Assembly (NCBI GenBank): GCA_020073645.1
Contig: JAIQET010000047.1
Span: forward strand, 1 to 34,801
Source of the DNA: Terriglobia bacterium
GTDB taxonomy: Bacteria; Acidobacteriota; Terriglobia; Terriglobales; Acidobacteriaceae
Direction of reading: 5' to 3'
Length of the DNA stretch: 34,801 bases
The position numbers were made by a program, and so were the translations under genes. Numbering within the stretch: the stretch's first letter is position 1; each line of letters opens with the position of its first letter. The notes beneath the pieces were generated by a model. The model saw only the letters and a program-made list of their open reading frames with translations. It was not told the DNA's origin and did not search any database. Positions 1-8,798 of this stretch are shown here, one piece after another.

Positions 1-2441
1 CCGCCGAAGGCTACATCTCCAAGCTCATTCGCAAGGGATTCAAGGTGGCGATCTGCGACCAGGTGGAAGACCCGCGCCTGGCCAAGAAGCTGGTGCGCCG
101 CGAAGTGACCCGGGTAGTCACGCCGGGGACGGCCGTTTCCGCGCTAAGTTCGGAAGAAAACAATTTTCTCGCGGCCATGGCGCAGATCGGTGACCGCGTC
201 GGCTTCGCGGCTCTCGATCTTTCCACCGGGGAATTTCGGGCCACGGAGTTTCACGGCGAGGACGCTGGCCGCCGGATTGAAGAAGAATTGCAACAGTTGC
301 GCCCGAAGGAGGTGTTGTACGGGTCTTCGGCGCCGTTATTTGAGCGGGCGGAGGCGCCGAGCTTCGCTCGGACTGACGGCCGAGGACGGCCGTCGCCACG
401 TGAGTTTGGATATGCCGAGACTCCGCTCGACGACTGGATTTTCGCCCCGGACCATGCGATTCCGTTGCTGGAAAATCACTTTGGAGTTTTGTCTCTGGAG
501 GGTTTCGGTCTCGCGGGCAAACCGGCAGCAGCCTCAGCCGCCGGAGCCATCCTTTATTACGTCCGGTCCACCCAGCGCGGCAGCCTCGACCACGTGGACC
601 GCATCGGCTTCTACGAGCGGCAGAACTGCCTGGTGCTGGACGCGGTCACGGTCCGCAATCTGGAGTTGATCGAGCCGCTGTTCGCCGGCACCGACCCAGG
701 CGTGACGCTGTTCCGCTCCCTCGACGCCACCGTTACCCCCATGGGCAAGCGCCTGCTGCGTTCCTGGATGTTGCGGCCTTCCATCGAACTGGCCGAAATC
801 AACGTCCGCCTGGACGCAGTCGAGGCCCAAGTCAAAGAGACGGTCGCGCGCGAAGAACTGCGCCGGGCGCTCGACGGAATCCTCGATCTGGAGCGATTGC
901 TCAGCCGCGTCACTCTCGAAACCGCCAATCCGCGTGATGTGCTGGCGCTGGCGGCTTCGCTGGCGAAGATTCCGGCGGTCCGAAGCGGGCTGGCGCGGCT
1001 GGCAGCAGAGCGGCTGAGGGCCTTGCATGCGGCGGTGGATGAACTGCTCGACCTGCGGGAGCGGATCGACACAACCGTCGTCCCCGAGCCACCCATCTCG
1101 CTGAGCGATGGCGGCGTCATTCAGAACGGTATCGACAAAGAACTCGACGACCTTCGCGACCTGAGCCGCAACAGCAAGCAGTACCTCGCCCAGATCGAGC
1201 AGCGCGAGCGGCAGCGCACCGCTATTTCGTCACTGAAAGTGAAATTCAATTCCATCTTCGGCTATTACCTGGAGGTCTCGAAACCCAACCTGCACCTCGT
1301 CCCGTCCGATTACGAGCGCAAGCAGACCCTGGTCAATGCCGAGCGCTTCACCACGCCGGAGCTGAAAGAGTACGAGTCCAAGATTCTCGACGCCCAGGAG
1401 AAGATCGTCGAAATCGAGCGCCGCCTGTTTGCCGAGCTGCGCTCCGCCATTGCCGGAGAAGCCAGGCGGATCCGGCAAACCGCGCTGGCACTGGCCGAGG
1501 TGGATGTGCTGGCGTCGCTGGCGCACATTGCCGCGCTACGCAACTACTGCCGGCCCAAGTTCGATGAGTCGGGCGATATCGAGATCATCGAGAGCCGGCA
1601 TCCGGTTATCGAACAGCAGGAACTCGCCGGCGGCGGCGAGCGCTTCGTCCCCAATGATTTATTCCTGAACTCCACTACCCACACCGTGCTGGTGTTGACC
1701 GGCCCGAATATGGGTGGCAAGTCCACGTATCTGCGCCAGGCTGCCCTGGCTGTGGTACTCGCCCAGATGGGTTCGTTCGTGCCCGCGCGGTCGGCACGCC
1801 TGGGCGTGGTAGACCGCGTGTTCACCCGCATTGGCGCCAGCGACAACCTGGCCCGCGGACGCTCGACGTTTATGGTGGAGATGACCGAGACCGCGTCCAT
1901 CCTGCACACCGCGACGCCGCGGTCTTTAATTCTTCTCGATGAGATAGGCCGTGGCACCGCCACCTACGACGGCCTGGCGATCGCCTGGGCGGCGGTCGAA
2001 TACATCCACGCCCGCACCCGCGCCAAGACCCTGTTCGCGACGCACTATTTCGAGCTGACCGAACTGGCAGACCGGCTCTCGGGCGTGAAGAACTACCACG
2101 TGTCGGTGAAAGAAACCGGGGGCGGAATTGTGTTTCTGCGCAAGGTCGAACCGGGCGCAGCTGACCGCAGTTACGGGATCGAAGTCGCCAAGCTGGCCGG
2201 GCTGCCGAATGAAGTGATCGAGCGAGCGCGTGAGGTCCTGGCCGAGCACGAAAGCGCCGAACAGCGATTGACCGCTCAGCTTGCCAGCGACGAGCTGCGG
2301 CCACGTCCTGCGGCGCAATTGACGATCTTCACGCCGCTGTCGCAGCCCGTGCTGGAGCGGCTGCGCGAGGTGGATCTGAACCGGTTGACCCCGCTTGAGG
2401 CTTTGAACTTGTTGGCTGAGTTAAAGAAACAGATCAACTAG
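1..2441 (+). CDS. mutS: DNA mismatch repair protein MutS (5' truncated by window edge)
   Basis: MutS recognises mismatches and small loops in DNA and uses an ABC-type ATPase to recruit MutL. The reading frame is open from the first bases, and the visible residues before the first possible internal start ([20 protein letters not shown]) are already the conserved mismatch-binding domain I, so the true start lies outside the window, roughly 75-80 residues upstream by comparison with the family. About 812 residues are visible. The C-terminal ATPase domain has Walker [10 protein letters not shown] near base 1702, Walker [17 protein letters not shown] (Ala where the family usually has Ser in GTSTYDG), and [11 protein letters not shown]. 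The core, clamp and HTH regions appear intact up to the TAG. The next gene starts 22 bp later on the same strand. Identification is secure from the motifs and length. Confidence 0.97.
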   Translation, partial: AEGYISKLIRKGFKVAICDQVEDPRLAKKLVRREVTRVVTPGTAVSALSSEENNFLAAMAQIGDRVGFAALDLSTGEFRATEFHGEDAGRRIEEELQQLRPKEVLYGSSAPLFERAEAPSFARTDGRGRPSPREFGYAETPLDDWIFAPDHAIPLLENHFGVLSLEGFGLAGKPAAASAAGAILYYVRSTQRGSLDHVDRIGFYERQNCLVLDAVTVRNLELIEPLFAGTDPGVTLFRSLDATVTPMGKRLLRSWMLRPSIELAEINVRLDAVEAQVKETVAREELRRALDGILDLERLLSRVTLETANPRDVLALAASLAKIPAVRSGLARLAAERLRALHAAVDELLDLRERIDTTVVPEPPISLSDGGVIQNGIDKELDDLRDLSRNSKQYLAQIEQRERQRTAISSLKVKFNSIFGYYLEVSKPNLHLVPSDYERKQTLVNAERFTTPELKEYESKILDAQEKIVEIERRLFAELRSAIAGEARRIRQTALALAEVDVLASLAHIAALRNYCRPKFDESGDIEIIESRHPVIEQQELAGGGERFVPNDLFLNSTTHTVLVLTGPNMGGKSTYLRQAALAVVLAQMGSFVPARSARLGVVDRVFTRIGASDNLARGRSTFMVEMTETASILHTATPRSLILLDEIGRGTATYDGLAIAWAAVEYIHARTRAKTLFATHYFELTELADRLSGVKNYHVSVKETGGGIVFLRKVEPGAADRSYGIEVAKLAGLPNEVIERAREVLAEHESAEQRLTAQLASDELRPRPAAQLTIFTPLSQPVLERLREVDLNRLTPLEALNLLAELKKQIN

Positions 2442-2463
2442 GGTAGCCCACTGGGAACACCCC

Positions 2464-3021
2464 ATGTTGTTTAAGAGATTCACAGAAGAAAGCCGGAGGG
2501 CGGTCTACTTCGCCAGAGAGGTGGCGCTTTCGGCGGATGCGCGTGCGATTGATTCCGAGCACATCTTGCTTGGCCTGATGATTGGAAAGAATTCCCGAGC
2601 GAACATGCTTTTCGGTCTTCGGGAAATATTGCCGGAGCAATTCGCTCTGCTAAGTAACCTGAAGCATCACCCTGTCGGGGTGAAAGAACCTCCCTTGACC
2701 AGGGACGGCAAGCGAATTCTGGCCTTCGCCGCTGAAGAAGCTAATGGTCAGCGAGACTACTGGATCGATACCGACCACCTGGTCCTCGGCGTTTTGCGAG
2801 AACAGGAATGTGCGGCGTGCAAAGCCCTAAACAAAGTCGGGATTGACATTGAAACGGCGCGGCGAACGGTTTCCGACAACAAAGCATCGAGGCCCGATCA
2901 CGGTCGGTCTCCCGTCTTATGGTGGGCGGTCAGACGACCGTTCCGGCGATTTACCGTATTAGCCGGATTGCTCGGTTTGTTTCTAGGTTGGTACCTCGTC
3001 GAGGTACTGACGACAAAGTAG
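2464..3021 (+). CDS. Clp_N repeat protein with C-terminal membrane anchor
   Basis: A 185-residue protein with two copies of the Clp N-terminal repeat (first about residues 1-70 with the FTEESRRAVYFAREVA and SEHILLGLM blocks; second about residues 75-140 with LTRDGKRILAFAAEEA and DTDHLVLGVL), as at the N-terminus of ClpC/ClpA where the domain binds adaptors and substrates. No AAA+ module follows. Instead there is a basic linker and a hydrophobic helix (about residues 162-181, FTVLAGLLGLFLGWYLVEVL), so the domain should sit on the cytoplasmic face of the membrane. Stand-alone Clp_N proteins are known, and a role as substrate or adaptor docking site is inference. Base composition is closer to 50% GC in parts than its neighbours. 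No strong Shine-Dalgarno precedes the ATG. Confidence 0.85.
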   Translation: MLFKRFTEESRRAVYFAREVALSADARAIDSEHILLGLMIGKNSRANMLFGLREILPEQFALLSNLKHHPVGVKEPPLTRDGKRILAFAAEEANGQRDYWIDTDHLVLGVLREQECAACKALNKVGIDIETARRTVSDNKASRPDHGRSPVLWWAVRRPFRRFTVLAGLLGLFLGWYLVEVLTTK

Positions 3022-3053
3022 GCTGTTAGAACTGGAAAACGAGACTCCTATTC

Positions 3054-4169
3054 GTGGTTAGAAAACAAACACGCACTCGGCAAGACCAAGTCGGTCAACT
3101 TCTCATCCTTGGCTTCGACGGCACCGCGATGTCGTCTCGTCTCCGCTCCCTGCTCACTCGCCTGCAACCTGCTGGCGTGGTTCTCTTTGCTCGCAACATC
3201 TCCGACGCGCAGCAGACGCAGGCGCTGCTGAGAGATTGCCAGTCTTGCGTCTCAACACCCATGTTTCTCTGCGTGGACATGGAGGGCGGTACCGTCGACC
3301 GGCTAAAGAATGCCATCGCACCCGCGCCGTCGGCGGCTGAGGTGTTTGCCACTGGAGATCGCCGCCTCTTCCGCAAGCACGGCAAACTGATTGGCGAATC
3401 CTGCCGCGCCCTGGGCTTCAACACGGACTTTGCCCCGGTGGTGGACTTGGCGCTCGAGCCGTCGCGTACAGTCTTGGGCTCTCGCGCGGTTTCGCCCGAT
3501 GCGCGCCAGACCAGTGTGTATGCTCGCGAATTCCTTGGCGGACTGGGAGAAGCAGGAGTGCTGGGCTGCGGCAAGCATTTCCCAGGCTTGGGCGAGGCCA
3601 ACCTTGACACCCACCATGAGCTGCCCTCGGTAGCAAAATCACTGAAACGGCTTTGGGTGGAGGACTTGCTGCCTTACCGGACTCTCCGCCACCAGTTGCC
3701 GTTGGTGATGGTTTCACATGCGGCTTACCCGGAGGTAACGCGTGACCGCACGCCCGCGTCGCTGTCGAAGAAATGGATCACCGACATTCTTCGCAAGAAG
3801 ATCGGCTACCGCGGTCTGGTCGTCTCCGATGATCTGGAGATGGGCGGAGTGCTGAAGGCGGCACCGATCGAACAGGCGGCGGTTGAGCACATCCGCGCCG
3901 GCGGAGATCTTTGCCTGATTTGCCATCAGGAGGAGTACATTCTCCGCGCCTATGAGGCGCTCGTGAAGGAAGCTGAGCGTGACCGCAAGTTCGCAGGGTG
4001 CGTGGCGGAGTCGTCGAAACGCGTGCTGGCATTCAAGAAGAAATCGCGGGAACTGAAGCGCCGCGTGCCGGCGCCGACCGCGGTCAAACTCGAGCGCCTC
4101 TCCCGGCAGCTCTGGGAATTCAGCGAGCAGGTGCGTCTGGAGACCATCGGTCGCGAGGAGAGCGCGTGA
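3054..4169 (+). CDS. nagZ: beta-N-acetylhexosaminidase, glycoside hydrolase family 3 (NagZ-like)
   Basis: A 371-residue GH3 enzyme expected to remove N-acetylglucosamine from GlcNAc-anhydroMurNAc peptides during peptidoglycan recycling. It carries the NagZ signature KHFPGLGEANLDTHHELP (about residues 174-191), which contains the Asp-Thr-His general-base dyad, and VVSDDLEMGGV (about 257-266), which contains the nucleophilic Asp. The N-terminal GQLLILGF and GVVLFARNI blocks are also typical. No signal peptide is visible, consistent with a cytoplasmic enzyme. The start is GTG at 3054 with a poor ribosome site; no better start lies upstream in frame. Its TGA overlaps the GTG of the next gene by 4 bp, so the two are translationally coupled. 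The pairing with an anhydroMurNAc kinase strongly supports the recycling role. Confidence 0.92.
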   Translation: MVRKQTRTRQDQVGQLLILGFDGTAMSSRLRSLLTRLQPAGVVLFARNISDAQQTQALLRDCQSCVSTPMFLCVDMEGGTVDRLKNAIAPAPSAAEVFATGDRRLFRKHGKLIGESCRALGFNTDFAPVVDLALEPSRTVLGSRAVSPDARQTSVYAREFLGGLGEAGVLGCGKHFPGLGEANLDTHHELPSVAKSLKRLWVEDLLPYRTLRHQLPLVMVSHAAYPEVTRDRTPASLSKKWITDILRKKIGYRGLVVSDDLEMGGVLKAAPIEQAAVEHIRAGGDLCLICHQEEYILRAYEALVKEAERDRKFAGCVAESSKRVLAFKKKSRELKRRVPAPTAVKLERLSRQLWEFSEQVRLETIGREESA

Positions 4170-5314
4170 TCGTCGCCGGCGTGATGAGCGGCACCTCCGC
4201 GGATGGAATCAATGTGGCGCTGGTGCGCGTTGGCCGGGCGGGGACGCCCGGCCTCCATTTTAAGTTGCTCGGTCACGCCGAGTATCTTTATCCGAGGAAT
4301 GTTCGGCGCGCCGTGCTGGCTGCGATGAACGCGGGGCACGCTAGCGTGGCCGACTTGGCGCGCTTAAATTTTCTGCTGGCTGAACTCTATGCCGACGCCA
4401 TCCTGGCGACGCAGCGACGATTCCGGATCAAGGCTGAACTGGTCGGGTGCCACGGCCAGACGCTCTACCACCAGGGCGAGCCCGCCCCATTTCTGGGGCG
4501 CAAAATCGCCGTTACCTGGCAGACCGGCGAAGGTGCAATCATCGCGGCGCGCGTCGGGGTGCCGGTGGTGTCTGATTTTCGTCCTGCCGACATGGCTGCC
4601 GGCGGTAAAGGCGCGCCGCTGGTTCCGTTCCTCGATTACCTGCTTTATCGCGACAAACGCGTGGGGCGCGTGATCCAGAACATTGGGGGCATCGCCAACC
4701 TGACGGCAATTCCGGCCGGGGCCTCTCCCGCACAAGTGCAGGCCTTCGATACCGGCCCGGGCAACATGGTGATCGATGCGGTTACCGAACGTCTCTTCGG
4801 CAAACCCTATGATCGCGATGGGAAAATTGCGGCAATGGGGACGGTGCTGGAACCGGTGCTCACCAGCGCACTGCGTGCCCCGTTTTTTCGCCGCAAACCG
4901 CCCAAGACCGCAGGGCGTGAGGAATTCGGACGCGAGTTTGTGGCTGACTTTCTCAAGCGCTGTGCCCGCGCCGACAAGCACGACATCATTGCCACCGCGA
5001 CGGCCTTGAGCGCCCGCTCCATCGCCGACGCGCTCCGCCGTTTCGTGGTGCACCGCCTGCACAAATACGGCGAGTTGGTGGTTTCCGGAGGCGGCGCGAA
5101 CAATCCCACGCTTCTCGCCATGCTTGCCAACGAGCTGCGGCCCTTGGGGCTGCAAATCCGCTCTTCCGATGAATTCGGGTTGCCTTCAGCCGCCAAGGAA
5201 GCAGCGGCGTTTGCATTGCTCGCTTATCAGACGTGGAACCGGCAGCCGTCGAATGTGCCCTCGGCGACAGGGGCGAGACGGCCGGTGGTATTGGGGAAGA
5301 TTTCGTATGCGTGA
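4166..5314 (+). CDS. anmK: anhydro-N-acetylmuramic acid kinase
   Basis: AnmK opens and phosphorylates 1,6-anhydroMurNAc to MurNAc-6-phosphate. The 382-residue product has the family blocks GVMSGTSADGIN (N-terminus; Asn in a position that is often Asp), GCHGQTLYHQ, DFRPADMAAGGKGAPLVP, QNIGGIANLT, FDTGPGNMVIDA and VSGGGANNPTLL. The start is GTG at 4166, preceded by GAGGAG at 4155-4160 and overlapping the nagZ stop as GTGA. An open frame continues upstream to 3998 but only as an overlap with nagZ, so it is rejected. Bases 4232-4253 form a perfect 9-bp palindrome encoding GRAGTPGLH and look like an inserted repeat that has become coding. The neighbouring nagZ gives the substrate of this enzyme. 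Confidence 0.95.
   Translation: MIVAGVMSGTSADGINVALVRVGRAGTPGLHFKLLGHAEYLYPRNVRRAVLAAMNAGHASVADLARLNFLLAELYADAILATQRRFRIKAELVGCHGQTLYHQGEPAPFLGRKIAVTWQTGEGAIIAARVGVPVVSDFRPADMAAGGKGAPLVPFLDYLLYRDKRVGRVIQNIGGIANLTAIPAGASPAQVQAFDTGPGNMVIDAVTERLFGKPYDRDGKIAAMGTVLEPVLTSALRAPFFRRKPPKTAGREEFGREFVADFLKRCARADKHDIIATATALSARSIADALRRFVVHRLHKYGELVVSGGGANNPTLLAMLANELRPLGLQIRSSDEFGLPSAAKEAAAFALLAYQTWNRQPSNVPSATGARRPVVLGKISYA
4232..4253. repeat. palindromic element inside anmK
   Basis: GGCCGGGCG (4232-4240), loop GGGA, CGCCCGGCC (4245-4253). The layout matches the intergenic REP-like hairpins of this window (GCCGGCGGGACGCCGGC), but this one is translated in frame near the AnmK N-terminus. Confidence 0.6.
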
Positions 5315-5341
5315 TCTTCCCACGGCGCGCGCGAACGCAAG

Positions 5342-5395
5342 GTCCCTCGATTCCCCTCGGCGCGCGAGCGCGCCTGTGGGTTCACTCGGGATGAC
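5342..5395. repeat. dispersed palindromic repeat upstream of and overlapping a start codon
   Basis: A GC-rich element with a perfect inner palindrome GGCGCGC-GA-GCGCGCC (5359-5374) flanked by the imperfectly complementary arms GTCCCTCGATTCCCCTCGG and TTCACTCGGGATGAC. Arms of the type CCCTCG...CTCGGGAT recur at 19001 and 19812. The right arm contains the ATG used for the downstream gene, so the repeat forms its whole leader. Confidence 0.55.
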
Positions 5396-6932
5396 AAGTT
5401 TAACGAGAGTGGGGCGATGGGTGGCAACGGTTGCGACTCTCACCTTCCTTCTTTCCACTCTGTCGTGTTCCAGCAGGCCCTCGCCCGACACGCTGGTCAT
5501 GATCATCGAGAGCAGCCCCACCAATCTGGATCCGCGGATAGGGATTGACGGACAATCGGAGCGCATCGACGAGCTGATTTTCGACGATCTGCTGGATCGT
5601 GACGAGCACCTGAACGTAAAACCGGCGCTCGCCGAAAGCTGGGACATTCCCGATCCTAAGACCTACATCTTTCACCTGCACCATGGCGTGACGTTTCACG
5701 ACGGCCGTCCCCTCACGTCGCGGGATGTGAAGTGGACCTTCGATTCGCTGCTGCAAGGCAAGATTCGCAGCACGAAGGCAGCCGTCTATCGCCTAGTCGA
5801 GCGCATCGAGGCGGCGGACGATTACACCGTGGTCTTCCACCTGAAGGAGCCGTTCGCCACCCTGCTGTGGAACCTATCGGATGGCGCGATCGGCATTGTT
5901 CCTTATGGTAGCGGCGACGAGATCACGCGTACTCCCATCGGCTCCGGTCCGTTTCGCTTCGTTAGCGCGGAACAGGACAAGGAAGTCATCCTGGAGCGCA
6001 ACGACAACTACTGGGGCGAGAAGGCCCACCTGAAGCGGGTGCGCTTTGCCGTCATCCCCGACACCACCACCCGCGCCCTCGAACTACGCAAAGGCAGTGC
6101 GGACATTGCCAGCAACGCGCTCACCTTCGACATGGTGCTGGCGCTGGAACGCGAACCCAGCCTCCAGGTGCAGCGAGCCCCGGGCACGATTCTCAGTTAT
6201 CTGGCCTTCAACCTGCGCGATCCCATTCTGAAAGATGTGCGCGTGCGCCAGGCGCTGGCTTATGCGATTGACCGTCGCCCGCTGCTGGAGTACCTGGACC
6301 GCGGTTTCGCCCGTCCCGCCTACAGCGTTCTTCCTCCGGAGAGCTGGGCCTACAACGACGATGTCCCCCGATACGACTACAACCCAGGCCGCGCCCGCCA
6401 ACTGCTCAACCAAGCCGGATATCCCGCGGTGAATGGCGCCCGCTTCCACCTCACCATGAAGACTTCCACGGAAGAGAGCACCCGCCTGATGGCCGCGGTG
6501 CTCCAGCAGCAGTTGCGCGACGTGGGCATTGCGCTCGATATCCGCACGTTTGAATTCGCGACCTTCTTTTCGGATGTCATCCATGGCGAGTTTCAGTTTT
6601 ATTCCCTGCGCTGGATTGGGGGGAACGAGGATCCTGACATCTTCGAGTACGTGTTCCACTCCGCCAAGTTCACACCCAACGGCGCCAATCGCAGCTTCTA
6701 TTCGAACCCGCGCGTGGATGCTCTGATTGACCAGGCCCGCAGCGAACTCGATCAGAACACCCGCAAGCAGCTCTACGCCGAGATTCAACGCGTGCTGGCG
6801 AACGACTTGCCCTACATCAATCTGTGGTACTACGACAACGTGCTGGTGCATACCAAACGGGTGCAGAACCTGACGCTGAATCCTTCCGGGAATTACGATT
6901 TTCTGAAGACCGCAGAGCTGGCCGGCCGTTAG
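5391..6932 (+). CDS. ABC transporter substrate-binding lipoprotein, family 5 (oligopeptide/dipeptide type)
   Basis: A 513-residue DppA/OppA-like periplasmic binding protein. It begins with a basic n-region, a hydrophobic core and Cys26 (FLLSTLSCSS), a slightly atypical lipobox consistent with lipid anchoring. The mature part shows the SBP_bac_5 blocks: NLDPRIG near the N-terminus, LHHGVTFHDGRPLTSRDVKWTFDS, PIGSGPFRF, VRQALAYAIDRRPLL, and NDLPYINLWYYDN near the end. No permease or ATPase gene is in the window, so it is an orphan or pairs with a distant transporter. It follows nagZ-anmK, and binding of murein peptides is a reasonable but unproven role. The chosen ATG at 5391 has no Shine-Dalgarno and lies in a dispersed repeat. 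The frame is open further upstream into anmK, which is not plausible as coding. Confidence 0.88.
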   Translation: MTSLTRVGRWVATVATLTFLLSTLSCSSRPSPDTLVMIIESSPTNLDPRIGIDGQSERIDELIFDDLLDRDEHLNVKPALAESWDIPDPKTYIFHLHHGVTFHDGRPLTSRDVKWTFDSLLQGKIRSTKAAVYRLVERIEAADDYTVVFHLKEPFATLLWNLSDGAIGIVPYGSGDEITRTPIGSGPFRFVSAEQDKEVILERNDNYWGEKAHLKRVRFAVIPDTTTRALELRKGSADIASNALTFDMVLALEREPSLQVQRAPGTILSYLAFNLRDPILKDVRVRQALAYAIDRRPLLEYLDRGFARPAYSVLPPESWAYNDDVPRYDYNPGRARQLLNQAGYPAVNGARFHLTMKTSTEESTRLMAAVLQQQLRDVGIALDIRTFEFATFFSDVIHGEFQFYSLRWIGGNEDPDIFEYVFHSAKFTPNGANRSFYSNPRVDALIDQARSELDQNTRKQLYAEIQRVLANDLPYINLWYYDNVLVHTKRVQNLTLNPSGNYDFLKTAELAGR

Positions 6933-6998
6933 TGGCGCGCCGGTTCGCCGCCTTGGGTCTGGATGACGACCCGACGCAGCGTGTTACTATCGAAAATC

Positions 6999-7044
6999 GG
7001 AGGGCAAGATGCCCTCCGGACAGCCGGCGAGACGCCGGCGCTAC
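6999..7044. repeat. bipartite REP-like repeat, copy A
   Basis: Two adjacent hairpins: GGAGGGC (6999-7005)/GCCCTCC (7011-7017) and GCCGGCG (7023-7029)/CGCCGGC (7033-7039), ending GCTAC. The element stops 7 nt before the ATG at 7052 and occupies the place of the ribosome-binding site. Related copies are at 9979, 12549, 17217 and 28167. Confidence 0.8.
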
Positions 7045-7051
7045 GGATTTG

Positions 7052-7843
7052 ATGCGTATACTCTTCATCGGCGACATCTTTGGCCGGCCGGGACGGACGA
7101 TGGTTAAAGATCATCTGCCTGAGCTGGTGAAAGAGCACACCATCGATCTCGTCATCGCCAATGGAGAGAATGCGGCGGCGGGCTTTGGCATTACCCCTCC
7201 GCTGGCGGAAGAATTGTTCGAACTGGGGATTGACGTCATTACAACCGGCAACCACGTCTGGGACAAGCGTGAGATCGTGGAGTATTTTCAGAACGCAGAC
7301 GGCAACCCCCACAGCATGGCCCGCCGTTTGCTCCGCCCGGCGAACTATCCCTCGGGAATGCCCGGCTGGGGCCTGTACCAAGGCAAGAAGAACGATGTGC
7401 CCTACGCTGTGATCAACCTGCAGGGGCGTGTGTTCATGACCTCGAACGACGACCCTTTCCGGGTTGCTGACCAACTGCTGAAAGAGACCCGGGCCAAGAT
7501 TGTGCTGGTGGACATGCATGCGGAGGCGACGTCCGAGAAAATCTCCATGGGCTGGTACCTGGATGGCCGCGCCAGCGCTGTGGTGGGTACCCACACCCAT
7601 GTTCCTACCGCCGACGAACGCGTGCTCCCCGGAGGCACGGCGTACATTACGGATGTTGGGATGACTGGCCCCTACGACAGCGTGATTGGAGTAAAGAAGG
7701 AGCTGGTCATGGGCAAATTTCTGAGTAACATGCCGGTCCGCTTCGAACCGGCGACCGGCGACGTTCGCCTATGCGCGGTGGTGGTGGATTGCGACAATGC
7801 CACGGGACAGGCTCGCAAGATCGAGCGGGTCATGATTCAGTAA
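7052..7843 (+). CDS. ymdB: TIGR00282/YmdB-family metallophosphoesterase
   Basis: A 263-residue metal-dependent phosphodiesterase, the same length as Bacillus YmdB, a 2',3'-cyclic-nucleotide phosphodiesterase that affects RNA turnover and cell fate. The metal-binding blocks are all present: FIGDIFGRPGR at the N-terminus, VIANGENAAAGFG, TTGNHVWDKRE, VDMHAEATSEK and VGTHTHVPTADE, and the C-terminal part MTGPYDSVIGVKKE is typical. ATG 7052 is the only sensible start (MRILFIGDIFG begins the fold); an open frame further upstream would overlap the preceding gene. No Shine-Dalgarno is visible because a REP-like hairpin ends 7 nt before the start. No signal peptide is present, so it is cytoplasmic. 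The exact substrate in this organism is unknown. Confidence 0.93.
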   Translation: MRILFIGDIFGRPGRTMVKDHLPELVKEHTIDLVIANGENAAAGFGITPPLAEELFELGIDVITTGNHVWDKREIVEYFQNADGNPHSMARRLLRPANYPSGMPGWGLYQGKKNDVPYAVINLQGRVFMTSNDDPFRVADQLLKETRAKIVLVDMHAEATSEKISMGWYLDGRASAVVGTHTHVPTADERVLPGGTAYITDVGMTGPYDSVIGVKKELVMGKFLSNMPVRFEPATGDVRLCAVVVDCDNATGQARKIERVMIQ

Positions 7844-7876
7844 GGCTTTCTTCGCAGAGGTGCGCCCTCCAACAAC

Positions 7877-8731
7877 CTACGGGCGGAGGGCCCTTTCCAA
7901 CTCCCTACGGTTTCGTACCGGCAGGTGCCGCAGGGCCGCCCGGGCCAACGCCACGTATACTTCCCGAGATCCTGGCACCTTCTGCAAGACCCGCAGGTGC
8001 TTGCGCACGATCGCCGCATCCCCTCGCACGATGGGGCCGCTGAACGCGCCCACCGGGCCGAGCCTGGCGTAGTTGGCCAGGGTCTGGCGAACGATGGGCA
8101 ACATGTACTGGCGAGACGCCGCCTTCGAGAGGCCAGCCGCCCGTGCCACCTGTTCCATGGTGACCAGCATCGCCACCAGCAGCGGAGAGGTGAAGGTTCC
8201 CCAGGCGTGATACGCCGCCTTTCTATTTTTTGGGACGGCGAACAGCTGGCCACCGAGGCTGCGCACAATGCCGCGTGCCGCTCGCACCGCCGAAGCATCC
8301 CCTTCCACCCCAAAGGGCACGCCTTCGAGCGAGGGGATCGCCCCGCGGACAAACGTCATCAGTGGGTGCACCGCCGCGACCGTCGCGCCCCGACGCCGCA
8401 GAACATTCAGCTCCTCGCTGGCCAGCGCTCCGCTGGAGTGGAATACAAGTTTCCCTTTCCAGGCAGTACGCGGCGCCAATTCCCTAGCCGCGCTGGAAAT
8501 TTCGCGGTCGGGCACGCAGAACCAAATCAGACCGGCGTCCAACCGCGCGGTCTCGCTGGTGGCTGCGCGCGCGCGCGTGACGCCGGCCAACTCGCGCGCC
8601 TTCCGCCGCGACGCGCCTGAACTGCGCGACACGATCTCGCGAACCCGGTAGCCCGCTCGCTTCAGTTCGACCGCCAGCGCGGTTCCCAGTCGTCCCGGAC
8701 CCACGATCGCCACTGTTGGTTTCGCAGCCAT
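7877..8731 (-). CDS. Rossmann-fold DUF2520 domain protein
   Basis: A protein of about 284 residues with an N-terminal NAD(P)-binding Rossmann fold (VAIVGPGRLGTALAVELKRAGY, residues 6-27, GxGxxG pattern) and a C-terminal helical DUF2520 domain (KAAYHAWGTFTSPLLVAML, then helices ending near ALRHLPVRNRRELERALRP). It resembles F420/NADP-type and ketopantoate-reductase-like oxidoreductases, and its substrate is not known. The start MAAKPTVAIVG at 8731 fits the family; an in-frame ATG 12 bp upstream (8743) is the alternative. Neither has a clear ribosome site. It converges on the ymdB-like gene with only 33 bp between stop codons. A 7-bp inverted repeat (GCCCTCC 7864-7870/GGAGGGC 7885-7891) spans the junction and may end both transcripts. 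Confidence 0.88.
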   Translation of the reverse strand: MAAKPTVAIVGPGRLGTALAVELKRAGYRVREIVSRSSGASRRKARELAGVTRARAATSETARLDAGLIWFCVPDREISSAARELAPRTAWKGKLVFHSSGALASEELNVLRRRGATVAAVHPLMTFVRGAIPSLEGVPFGVEGDASAVRAARGIVRSLGGQLFAVPKNRKAAYHAWGTFTSPLLVAMLVTMEQVARAAGLSKAASRQYMLPIVRQTLANYARLGPVGAFSGPIVRGDAAIVRKHLRVLQKVPGSREVYVALARAALRHLPVRNRRELERALRP

Positions 8732-8798
8732 CGCGGGCAGCATAGCAGGCAGGTCGGCCCCCGGCCAAAGCTTTGTTCAATGCAAGGGCCGGTTCGAG

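Noticed and set aside
4364..5155. A 263-codon minus-strand frame inside anmK
   Set aside because: It is fully covered by conserved AnmK motifs on the plus strand; the translation is low-complexity and family-less.
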